From: Micromonospora matsumotoense
GTDB lineage: Bacteria > Actinomycetota > Actinomycetes > Mycobacteriales > Micromonosporaceae
Direction: 5' to 3'
Assembly (NCBI RefSeq): GCF_900091525.1
Contig: NZ_FMCU01000001.1
Span: 62,001 to 126,000, forward strand
Length of the DNA: 64,000 nucleotides
The notes beneath the pieces are model-generated. The model ran no database searches and was not told the DNA's origin. It saw only the letters and a list, made by a program, of their open reading frames with translations. Shown here one piece after another: positions 25,304-32,518 of the stretch. Position 1 is the stretch's first letter. Each line of letters begins with the position of its first letter. A program made the translations under genes and the position numbers.

Positions 25304-26589
25304 GGTAGGACCCCCTTGGACTGGAGCGCGTCGGAGATCGCCTCACGCAGCTCCTTGGCGGTCTGCTCCGGCTTGATCGCCGACGGCGGCGACAGGATCG
25401 CCGACATCACCGTGGAGATGCTCTGGTAGGCGGGGGTCAGCGGCCGGACCGCCGGCTCCTTCAGCTCCTCCAGGATGGTCTCCTTCATCGGGTACGCCTC
25501 GTCCATCTCCGGGTCGTCGTAGACCGCCTCGATGGTCGGTGGCACCCCGTCGTTGATCGCGGAGAACTTCTGGTTCTTGGCGTCCCGGAGGCACTTCGCC
25601 GCCTCGAAGGACTCCGTCGGGTGCGTGGAGTAGGCGCTGACCGCCATGTTGACCCCACCGATGGTGACCTTGCTGGGGGTGTTCGCGTCAACGCCGGGCA
25701 CCCGGGCCCACTTGACCTTCTTGGCCAGCTCCGGGTCCGCCTCCTGCAACGCCGGGTAGACGAAGGGCCAGTTGACCTGGAACGCGCCGTTGCCGGACTG
25801 GAAGTCCAGCCGGACCGGATCCTCGGTGGAGTTGCTGAACGACGGCGACGTCACGCCCGACGTGGCAAACCGCTGGAGCTGGTCGAGGGCCTTCACCGTG
25901 CCGGAGTCCATCACGGCCTTCTTGCCGTCGTCGCTGAGGATCTTGCCGCCGGCGCTCTCGGCCAGGGTGTTGTAGAGCACCACCAGGCCCTCGTACTGCG
26001 CGCCCATGGTGAGCACCCGGTAGGGCTTGCCCTGCCCCTTGAGGTCCTTGGCGGCGGTGATCATGTCGTCCCAGGTCTTCGGAGCCTCCGGGACCAGGTC
26101 ACTGCGGTACCAGAGCAGCTGCACGTTGGTGTTCTTCGGCGCACCGTAGAGCTTGTCCTCGTACCGGGCGGTGTCCAGCGGGCCCGCCAGGGTGCCCTGC
26201 TCCACCTCGCTCTTGTCCTGACCGGTCCACTCCCGGATCCACTTCGCGCTGGCGAACTCCTGGGTCCAGGTGACGTCGAGGCCGAGCACGTCCATCCCGG
26301 TGTCCTCGGCGGCCAACCGGCGGACCAACTGCACCCGCTGGTCGTCGGCCTGCCGGGGCAGCACCCGGTAGGTGATCTTGTAGCGGCCCTCGGCCCGGGT
26401 GTTGCAGTCGTCGACCACCTTCTGCAGGTTCTGCTCGGGCGGGTAGTACAGGTTGATCGTGGGCGTACCTCCGCCACCGTCGTCCGTGCCGCACGCGGCC
26501 AGCGGCGCGACGAGTGCCAGCGCGGCAACGGCCGCCCCGGCCCGGACAGCCGGCCGACGCCGGTGTCGGGCCGTTCCGGGGTCCGTCAT
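25300..26589 (-). CDS. Extracellular sugar-binding lipoprotein (ThuE/LpqY-like)
   Basis: A 429-residue family 1 solute-binding protein. After a twin-Arg-rich N-terminus (RHRRRPAVRAG) and a hydrophobic segment comes the lipobox LAAC, so it is a lipoprotein on the outer face of the membrane. INLYYPPEQNLQKVVDDCN and DVTWTQEFASAKWI resemble LpqY-type trehalose-binding proteins of mycobacteria. ATG 26589 was chosen for GGGAGGGTG immediately upstream and for a sensible signal peptide. It is the first gene of a four-gene importer operon (binding protein, two permeases, ATPase). No local regulator gene is seen. Confidence 0.92.
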   Translation of the reverse strand: MTDPGTARHRRRPAVRAGAAVAALALVAPLAACGTDDGGGGTPTINLYYPPEQNLQKVVDDCNTRAEGRYKITYRVLPRQADDQRVQLVRRLAAEDTGMDVLGLDVTWTQEFASAKWIREWTGQDKSEVEQGTLAGPLDTARYEDKLYGAPKNTNVQLLWYRSDLVPEAPKTWDDMITAAKDLKGQGKPYRVLTMGAQYEGLVVLYNTLAESAGGKILSDDGKKAVMDSGTVKALDQLQRFATSGVTSPSFSNSTEDPVRLDFQSGNGAFQVNWPFVYPALQEADPELAKKVKWARVPGVDANTPSKVTIGGVNMAVSAYSTHPTESFEAAKCLRDAKNQKFSAINDGVPPTIEAVYDDPEMDEAYPMKETILEELKEPAVRPLTPAYQSISTVMSAILSPPSAIKPEQTAKELREAISDALQSKGVLP

Positions 26590-26915
26590 CACCCTCCCCC
26601 TCTCTTCGGCGAAAACCGGGGAGGTCACCCGCGCCCCGGTGCACGGCGAGCCGGTACCGGGCCGGTGAAGTGCGGAAACGCGCCTGCCCGGCCGTTCCGT
26701 GCGCCTACACTGCCCGACCTGCGAAGCCGCGAAACCTGCCGGTAACCAGCGTCCGGACCGGTGGGCCGACCCGCACCGGAGGTGGCACCGCCGATGCCTG
26801 ACTCATGCCCGTCTCCACCGATTTTCACGATTCGACCTCGGACCCCATGGTGCCACCAGCCCGCCCGGTTCATGCCTGAACGCGCCGTTCGACGCGGGTG
26901 TGACCGGTGCGCGGG
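26590..26915. other. Intergenic region upstream of the sugar importer operon
   Basis: It should contain the importer promoter (minus strand) and the 3' end of the following small gene. A moderately A/T-rich stretch lies near 26810-26840. I could not identify a convincing operator or coding segment. Confidence 0.4.
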
Positions 26916-27170
26916 TCAGCCCCGGGCTCGCGCCCAGGACAGGAAGCGTTCGGTCATCCGGGCCGGTGGGTGTTCCGGGTGCAGTTGGCCGAGCTGGTTC
27001 GTCGCCTCGTACATCAGGGTGCCGAGGTAGACGAGCAGCCCCGTGCGGTCCGTGCGGTACTCGGTGAGCAGGGCGAGCTTGGCCGGCTGGCAGGGCCACT
27101 CCCGGCCACAGTTGCGGCACCGCCACAGTGGGCGCATCGCGACGTGCGGGACAGGCGGTCGGACCACCAT
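26916..27170 (-). CDS. Small Cys-containing conserved protein, function unknown
   Basis: An 84-residue protein. A single Cys-x-x-Cys...Cys cluster (WRCRNCGREWPCQPAK) suggests a small metal-binding knuckle, followed by a helical segment LLTEYRTDRTGLLVYLGTLMYEA. The family is common in Micromonospora-like genomes next to XRE/DUF5753 regulators and is sometimes mislabelled flavin reductase; nothing here supports a flavin site. The ATG at 27170 was preferred to an upstream GTG because GAGGAGG lies eight bases before it. It is divergent from the regulator at 27429. Function unknown. Confidence 0.75.
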   Translation of the reverse strand: MVVRPPVPHVAMRPLWRCRNCGREWPCQPAKLALLTEYRTDRTGLLVYLGTLMYEATNQLGQLHPEHPPARMTERFLSWARARG

Positions 27171-27274
27171 CACCGCCACCTCCTCGAATCATGGGCGCGT
27201 TCGGCGGGGTCGGCCCCGGCCGTCTCGACCCGGGGCCGACCATCCGCGTCACCACACCGATCTGGGGACTGGAA

Positions 27275-27351
27275 GGGGCCGCTCCCGCACGGGGATCGGG
27301 AGCGGCCCCGGGCAGGGCCCGCTGCCGCCCTCCCCGGCTGCCAGCGGGCCC
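27275..27351. terminator. Two tandem hairpins in a divergent intergenic region
   Basis: GGGGCCGCTCCCG (27275-27287) pairs perfectly with 27297-27309. GGGCCCGCTG (27315-27324) pairs with CAGCGGGCCC (27342-27351). Both flanking genes point away, so these may form an attenuator in the leader of the XRE gene or end an unseen transcript. Confidence 0.5.
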
Positions 27352-27428
27352 GCCACGGGTGACAGTCTGCTGATCGGACCACTACTGTCGATACACGCTC
27401 ACGTCATCTGCGCAGCTCAAAGGAGTGG

Positions 27429-28280
27429 GTGAGCGACCACGACAGACCCGCCGGTCCACGGTGGGCAGAGACCGGGGGTGTGATGGGGACAGCTACCGAT
27501 TACGTGTTGGAGGAGTTACGCCTGTTCCGGGCGGCGCTCGGGCTCAGCCAGGACGACTTCGGCAAGGGCATCGGCTACTCGGGGTCGCACGTCAGCTCGG
27601 TGGAGACCGGCGGCCGGGCACCCACCAAGGAGTTCATGAAGGCGGTCGACGGCCACCACCAGACCGGCGGGCGTTTCCAACGGATGCTGGAGCGGCTGGG
27701 CCGGCTCGACGCCGAGCCGGCCTGGCTCCGGGAGTGGATCGAGTTCGAGCGGGAGGCGACCACCCTGCGCTGGTTCGAGCTGGCGTACGTGCCGGGGCTG
27801 CTCCAGACCGAGCGGTACGCCCGCGCGACGCTGGCCGGCGGCCGGTTCGCCCCGGAGGACGTCGACCGGATCGTGGCGTCCCGGCTCGAACGGCAGGCGA
27901 TCCTGCGGCGGGAGCGCCCCCCGCAGCTCATCTGCGTGATCGACGAGACGGTGCTCCGCCGGCCGGTGCTCGACCAGCCGGGGCTGATGATCGAGCAGTG
28001 CGAGCACTTGGCCCGGTTGACCGCCGAGGAACACATCCAGGTGCACATCGTGCCGACCGATGCCGGCATGTACCTGGGGCTGGCCGGGCAGTTCATCATC
28101 GCCGAGATGCCCGACGGCGAGCGGGTGGCCTATGCGGACAACCAGCTCACCGCGCAGATCGTCGATGCGACGCCCGACGTTGCTAGTCTGGCCAGGACGT
28201 GGGAGATCGTGCGGAACGAGGCGCTCCCCCGCCGGCAGTCAATCGAGCTGATCAAGGAAGTGGCGAAGTCATGGACATGA
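27429..28280 (+). CDS. XRE-family helix-turn-helix regulator with DUF5753 domain
   Basis: A 283-residue protein with an N-terminal HTH (VLEELRLFRAALGLSQDDFG then GSHVSSVETGGRAP) and a DUF5753 domain (WFELAYVPGLLQTERYARATL...ERQAILRR...VIDETVLRRPV). This actinobacterial family (BldB-partner/AbaA-like pairs) is almost always followed by a DUF397 gene, as here with a 10-bp overlap. These pairs act as toxin/antitoxin-like or developmental regulators in streptomycetes. GTG 27429 has AAAGGAG very close upstream (3-nt spacing); ATG 27483 is an alternative start that keeps the whole HTH. Confidence 0.9.
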   Translation: MSDHDRPAGPRWAETGGVMGTATDYVLEELRLFRAALGLSQDDFGKGIGYSGSHVSSVETGGRAPTKEFMKAVDGHHQTGGRFQRMLERLGRLDAEPAWLREWIEFEREATTLRWFELAYVPGLLQTERYARATLAGGRFAPEDVDRIVASRLERQAILRRERPPQLICVIDETVLRRPVLDQPGLMIEQCEHLARLTAEEHIQVHIVPTDAGMYLGLAGQFIIAEMPDGERVAYADNQLTAQIVDATPDVASLARTWEIVRNEALPRRQSIELIKEVAKSWT

Positions 28281-28459
28281 TGACCCCGCAGTGGCGGAAG
28301 TCGACCAGGTCCGGCGGCAACGGCGGAGCCTGCGTCGAGGTCGCCGACAACCTGCCCGGCCGGGTGCTGGTGCGCGACACCAAGGACCGCGACGGCGGCA
28401 CCCTCCACTTCGACCGTACGGCCTGGACCGCGTTCGTCGGCTACGCCAAGCAGCACTGA
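28271..28459 (+). CDS. DUF397 domain protein
   Basis: A 62-residue DUF397 protein. WRKSTRSGGNGGACVEVAD is the family hallmark, followed by VLVRDTKDRDGGTLHFDRTAW. Known members (for example S. coelicolor BldB-like and Scr2-type proteins) bind the cognate XRE/DUF5753 regulator and control its activity. The start overlaps the regulator by 10 bp; a second ATG at 28277 would give the common ATGA overlap. The two genes are translationally coupled. Confidence 0.92.
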   Translation: MDMMTPQWRKSTRSGGNGGACVEVADNLPGRVLVRDTKDRDGGTLHFDRTAWTAFVGYAKQH

Positions 28460-28471
28460 CGCGGCTCACCA

Positions 28472-28664
28472 ACCAGGCTCCATCGCGAAGCCGAGAGCCT
28501 GAGCGGCCCGACCAGGCTCCACCGCGAAGCCGAAAGCCTGAGCGGCCCGACCAGCCTCCATCGCGAAGCCGAAAGCCTGAGTGGCCCGACCAGGTTCCAC
28601 CGCAAGACCGAATCTGAGCGGCCCGACCAGGTTCCACCGCGCAGCCGGGAGCCTGGTCGGGCCC
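28472..28664. repeat. 39-bp tandem repeat, five units
   Basis: Units start at 28472, 28511, 28550, 28589 and 28626, each beginning ACCAGGCTCCACCGC or a 1-3 base variant; unit 4 is 37 bp. Units 1-3 are exactly 39 bp (13 codons). It lies 13 bp after the DUF397 stop. Confidence 0.85.
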
Positions 28665-28869
28665 GGCCGCCTCCCGCCCCATCTCCGGCCCGTCGCACAG
28701 GGCGACGGTCGTTGATGATCAACGAGGCTTCACTCGGCAGCGGCAGCGCTCGGCAGGAGCGCAATCTCGGGACAGCGGCACGGAGGCGATCGGGGCGTCA
28801 ATCGCCTCGGCCGTCAGCGTGCCGCCGGCAGGTGTCGCCCGCACGTACGTCTCGCCCCGGAGCGGTACG

Positions 28870-28927
28870 CCCGACGCGACTGCGGCGTTGGCCGACCGCC
28901 CGACGCGACTGCGGCGTTGGCCGACCG
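28870..28927. repeat. Perfect 29-bp tandem duplication
   Basis: 28870-28898 is repeated without change at 28899-28927; the unit starts CCCGACGCGACTGCGG. Confidence 0.85.
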
Positions 28928-29283
28928 CCCCACGCCCCACGTCGCGGTATGCAAAGCCCCGCCCCATGATCGGATTGCCGAAATGGAGACGACACGCCGG
29001 GAAAAGTACATCGAACGGCAATCTGATCTTGAGGCTCCCGCAGTGCCGCCCGGGCAGGCGTATGCCGCGGAGCCGGGCGACGGGTACGCAGCCGAGCCGG
29101 ACGGCCAGGACGGGCCGGAACGGGACGCTCAGCAGAGGCGGGCGGGTAGCTCGCCCCACACGCCCAGCCTTTCGTGAAGATCGACTCAGTTGAGGCGATA
29201 CAGCGTTATCGAGGTGCGGTGAACACCGCAACATCGACCCCGTGGAGTTGATCAACCAGGCGCTCCGCCGGCCAGCCGCCATG

Positions 29284-29345
29284 CCCCGTCGGGCACCGTG
29301 CGCCCCGTCGGGCACCGTGCGCCCCGGCGGGCACCGCGCGCCCCG
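29284..29345. repeat. 19-bp tandem repeat, three units plus a partial
   Basis: Units at 29284, 29303 and 29322 (CCCCGTCGGGCACCGTGCG and close variants), with a partial copy from 29341. Confidence 0.8.
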
Positions 29346-29563
29346 GCGGCTCGCCACGACTGTCCGGTCGGCGGGTGCAGCGGGGCTATCCCACGTGTGC
29401 CGCGTGCACTAGCGTTGATGCACTCACTCCACAGCCAGCGCGTCGCCGTCGTAGTCGATACGCCTCCGGCCGACATCAGCCTGCCCGTTCGGTGGGTTCT
29501 CCCGCGAACTCCCACTGCGCGTCCACCGGTTGGGCAGGATCGTCCTCAACGAGGAGGTGCTCC

Positions 29564-29998
29564 GTGGTGCAGGACACCCGCGCTCTCGCCCTGACGTTCG
29601 AGGTGAGCGGCCTGCCACCGGTGAAAACCGAGGCGCTGTCCATCTTCGCTGCCGGCCATCGGCAGGCGACGAGGGTCCGCGCCCTACTCGAAGCGGCCTG
29701 CGCCGCGGCCCAGCAGACCGGCTGGACGCCGTTGGCCGGGCCGATCGAGGTCGACCTGATCCTGCGGTGCCCACCCGGGCACCGCACATCCGACGCCAGC
29801 ACCCTGCTCGGTGGGGTGTGCGCGGTGCTCCAGGACAAGAAGCGGGTGGCCAACATCGGGCTGGCCCATCTCGGGGTCCTGGTCGACGTCGCCCTCTACG
29901 TCGACGACCGGCAGATCCGCCGGCTGTCGTACCGGGAGGAGCCGGCGGAGGACTTCTCGTACCAGGTCCGGGTGGCCGCCGCGCCAACCGTGGTTTGA
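29564..29998 (+). CDS. Putative RusA-like (Holliday junction resolvase fold) protein
   Basis: A 144-residue protein with no signal peptide. The layout resembles RusA endonucleases. FEVSGLPPVKTEALSIF comes first, then a variable helix (VRALLEAACAAAQQ), a strand IEVDLILRCPPG, a TSDASTLLGGVCAVLQDK helix where RusA has its D-x-D-N metal ligand block, and YVDDRQIRRLSYRE where RusA has the conserved D-D-x-Q-I. The DN pair of the first block is changed, so activity is uncertain. GTG 29564 has GAGGAGG six bases upstream. It is followed by the 91-residue gene. The fold assignment is inference from motif spacing. Confidence 0.6.
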   Translation: MVQDTRALALTFEVSGLPPVKTEALSIFAAGHRQATRVRALLEAACAAAQQTGWTPLAGPIEVDLILRCPPGHRTSDASTLLGGVCAVLQDKKRVANIGLAHLGVLVDVALYVDDRQIRRLSYREEPAEDFSYQVRVAAAPTVV

Positions 29999-30045
29999 CC
30001 GACGCCCGCGGTGGGGTACCGCGGACGCCGACGAAGGGAGCGCCG

Positions 30046-30321
30046 ATGTCGGAGCCACATGTCACGCTCGACCCGAGAGGGCTCGACCCGGTGCAGCAGA
30101 AGCTGCGCGGCCCGCTGGAGGATCAGCTGACCTCGGCCCTCCAGGCTGCCACGGACCGGATCCGGGCCAGCTACGCGGGCGAACCTGTCGAACAGGTCTG
30201 CCAACGGCTGCTCGACGAGACCCGGTCCGGGCTGCACCCGGACATCGCCGCCGGTTTCCGGCCCGACATGGACGAGTTCTGCCGGGTGGCGGTGGCGATC
30301 GTCCGGGACGAGATCTCCTGA
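30046..30321 (+). CDS. Small acidic helical protein, function unknown
   Basis: A 91-residue protein, predicted mostly helical, with no Cys-cluster, signal or membrane segment (SALQAATDRIRASYAG, VEQVCQRLLDETRSG, AAGFRPDMDEFCRVAVAIV). ATG 30046 has AAGGGAG five bases upstream, so expression is credible. It lies 47 nt after the RusA-like gene in the same direction and may share its transcript. No family recognised. Confidence 0.7.
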   Translation: MSEPHVTLDPRGLDPVQQKLRGPLEDQLTSALQAATDRIRASYAGEPVEQVCQRLLDETRSGLHPDIAAGFRPDMDEFCRVAVAIVRDEIS

Positions 30322-30656
30322 CCCGGCCGGCGTCGCCCCGCATCGGGTACGGCCCGAACGGGGCTTCGCCCCGGTCCCGGCCGAGTCGCACCCCACCACG
30401 GGGACGCACCGCCTCGGCCGAGGCTCCACCCCGGCCGAGGCGCAAAGAACCAGAGAAAAGACTGGTCAACGAGCCGACCGAGGCGCACCGCACCGCTTTC
30501 GAGATGCCGGGGCGGCCAAGGCTCAGCGCACGGCCAAGGCTCAGCACACGGCAGCGGCTCGATGGTGAACCGGGAGCGGGTCTCGTTGATCGACTCTTCG
30601 GGGCTCAGCACACCTCCGAAGCCCAGCACACGGCCGAGGTTCAGTAGCGGCCCGGC
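30322..30656. repeat. Degenerate short-repeat region
   Basis: Repeated GGCCGAGGCTC / GGCCAAGGCTCAGC / CTCAGCACAC words are scattered through 30370-30656, for example CACGGCCAAGGCTCAGC-like copies near 30510-30550 and AGCCCAGCACACGGCCGAGG near 30616. The unit is not regular. No gene is supportable. Confidence 0.55.
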
Positions 30657-31346
30657 TCAGTAGCGGCCGAGGTTCTGCGCCGGGCAGATCACGATGCGCG
30701 GCGACTGCTTCGGGTCCAGCCAGCGCAGCACGGACACCAGGTCGGCGTGCGACATGCTGACGCAGCCGGCGGTCGGACCGCCGCCGGCGGTGCTGAACTC
30801 GTGCAGGAAGATGCCGCTGCCGGCGTGGGGCACGGGCTTCGGCACGTTCGGCGGCATGTTGTAGGTGATCACCGCGAAGTGGGTGTAGGCCGGCACCTCC
30901 CGCCACAGCGCCTCGCTGAATCCGCCGGGGTTCGTGCTGCGGTGCTGGAAGGTGTTGTAGGCCGCCGAGTTCGGGTTCTCGTTCCACCAGTCGTCGGTGA
31001 CCACCCGGTGGTACGGGAAGCGCACGCCGGGGTCGGCGGCGATGCCGTACATGGTGGGGCCGAACGAGTAGACCCCGGTCGGGGTGGTCGCCACCCCCTC
31101 GGTGTGGTTGTCGCTGAACCCCTTCGCGCCCAGCCGGGCGGGCAGCGGGGCCGAGACCGCCACCCAGTGGCCGCCTGCCCGGTGGAACGTCTCCAGGGTG
31201 GCGTACGTGGTGGAGTAGCCGGTGCCGGTGACGATGACGACCTGGCGGGTCCCGGCGGGCAGGGTGGTCAGCCGGGAGGCTCGGTTCGGTGGCGGGATCG
31301 GCCGCCCGCGACCCGTCGCCGGTGCCGCGCCGGGTGTGGTTTCCAT
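30657..31346 (-). CDS. L,D-transpeptidase family protein
   Basis: A 229-residue protein with a YkuD-type C-terminal half. HEFSTAGGGPTAGCVSMSHAD carries the conserved His and the catalytic Cys with the following VS, although the usual SHGC is TAGC. Upstream are GVYSFGPTMYG and NTFQHRS strands. Such enzymes make 3-3 crosslinks or attach proteins to peptidoglycan outside the membrane. No signal peptide is visible in the first 40 residues (ATG 31346), nor upstream at an alternative GTG 31394. Either export uses another route or the start is misplaced. No clear Shine-Dalgarno was found. Confidence 0.75.
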   Translation of the reverse strand: METTPGAAPATGRGRPIPPPNRASRLTTLPAGTRQVVIVTGTGYSTTYATLETFHRAGGHWVAVSAPLPARLGAKGFSDNHTEGVATTPTGVYSFGPTMYGIAADPGVRFPYHRVVTDDWWNENPNSAAYNTFQHRSTNPGGFSEALWREVPAYTHFAVITYNMPPNVPKPVPHAGSGIFLHEFSTAGGGPTAGCVSMSHADLVSVLRWLDPKQSPRIVICPAQNLGRY

Positions 31347-31743
31347 CTGGAGATGATCGCACCACGAACGACACCCCGATGTCCCGACGCTCACCGGGTC
31401 CGGTGGGCCGGTGGGTCAGGGTCGGGTCCGCAACTCCCCGACCCTGACCGCCAGCCGTCCGGTCCGGCAGCGGTGATCGCCGGTGCGGGCACGACGGGCG
31501 GGGCAGGCCGCCCACGTCGGCCCGACACGCGGGCCAGGCCGCCTGCACTCAGCTCCACGGTGCCCCGGCACCGGACTTCGGCGCGTCCCCGACCACCCCG
31601 AATGGCCACGAACGCCGGCCCAGGTTAGGCACCCGTCGGTGGGCCGGGCAAGCAGGTCGGCGGGGCCGCGGGGGTGATTCCCGCCGGGCCGGAATTGGGG
31701 CATCCCGGCGTGACACGGTCAGCCGGACCGGCGCTGTTCGTCC
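31347..31743. other. Intergenic region with no identifiable feature
   Basis: 397 bp between two genes on the minus strand. Open frames on both strands are low-complexity Arg/Pro/Gly. I see no coding signal, repeat or clear operator. Confidence 0.5.
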
Positions 31744-32463
31744 TCAGAAGTGAGCGAGCAGATCCGGGAAGGCGGCCAGCCGGATCACCCCCGTGTCGGC
31801 CGGGTCGAGGTCGTCGTCCTCCAGGACCCAGGTGTTCTCGTTGGGGATGAACACCGCCCGCATGCCGGCCGCCCGCGCCGGCAGGATGTCCGACTTCGGG
31901 GAGTTGCCGATCATCCACGCGTCGGCCGGCGCGAAGCCGTGTTCCCGGGCCAACCACCGGTAGGTCCCGGTGTCCTTCTCGGCCACGATGTGCGCTGCGG
32001 TGAAGTGGTGCAGCAGGCCGCAGGCGTCCAGCTTGCGCTGCTGCTCCTCCCGGTCCCCCTTGGTCAGCAGCAGCAGGTCGTAGCGGGCGGCCAGGGCGTC
32101 GAGGGTGTCGGCGACCCCGGGCATCAGCTCGACCTGGTGGTTGACCAGCGCCGTGGCCAACGCGTCGAGGTCGCTGCGCTCCCGGTCGCTGACCGGTCGC
32201 TCGCGCAGCCGCGCCAGACACTCGCCGAGGCTGCGCAGGAAGACCTTGCTGCCGTAGCCGTGAGCCACCGCGTTGGCCCGCTCGATGTCGTCGAGCACCC
32301 CACGGATCTGGGCCCGGTCGAGCGTCGGATGGTCGAGCCAGTCCAGGAAGTCGTCGATCACCCGCTCGAACAGGACGTTGTTCTCCCAGAGCGTGTCGTC
32401 GGCGTCGAAGATCAGCGTCGTCGCGCCCTCGACCCGGGCCGTCCCGGTCCCACCCGCACTCAT
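31744..32463 (-). CDS. HAD-superfamily hydrolase (phosphoglycolate phosphatase-like)
   Basis: A 239-residue haloacid-dehalogenase-type phosphatase. Motif I is LIFDADDTLWENN (nucleophile Asp and acid Asp), motif II LLLLTKGD (Thr), motif III Lys in AEKDTGTY, and motif IV IGNSPKSDILPA (Asp). An alpha-helical cap follows motif I (FERVIDDFLDWLDHP...). The substrate is a phosphorylated small molecule, unspecified. ATG 32463 is chosen over upstream codons that are Gly/Arg-rich. It lies 55 nt downstream of the GH63-like gene stop, in the same direction. Confidence 0.88.
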   Translation of the reverse strand: MSAGGTGTARVEGATTLIFDADDTLWENNVLFERVIDDFLDWLDHPTLDRAQIRGVLDDIERANAVAHGYGSKVFLRSLGECLARLRERPVSDRERSDLDALATALVNHQVELMPGVADTLDALAARYDLLLLTKGDREEQQRKLDACGLLHHFTAAHIVAEKDTGTYRWLAREHGFAPADAWMIGNSPKSDILPARAAGMRAVFIPNENTWVLEDDDLDPADTGVIRLAAFPDLLAHF

Positions 32464-32518
32464 CCGGTGTCCCCTCCCGAAGGGTCCCCCCGCCCGGCCG
32501 GCGGCGGCCCCGGACACG

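Larger units (their letters stand above)
28460..29563. other. 1.1-kb repeat-rich intergenic region
   Basis: Three unrelated tandem-repeat blocks (28472-28664, 28870-28927, 29284-29345) and scattered A/T-richer DNA. A 64-codon ORF (ATG 28983 to 29177) contains a short AYAAEP/GYAAEP duplication but has no ribosome site and no family match I recognise, so it is not called. Codon bias across the rest is not gene-like. Confidence 0.55.

Noticed and set aside
28472..28664. CRISPR-like direct repeats
   Set aside because: The 39-bp units follow each other without spacers and no cas genes are present, so it is a tandem repeat.
28983..29177. 64-codon ORF in the repeat region
   Set aside because: No ribosome site, no leaderless -10, no recognisable family and repeat-derived composition.
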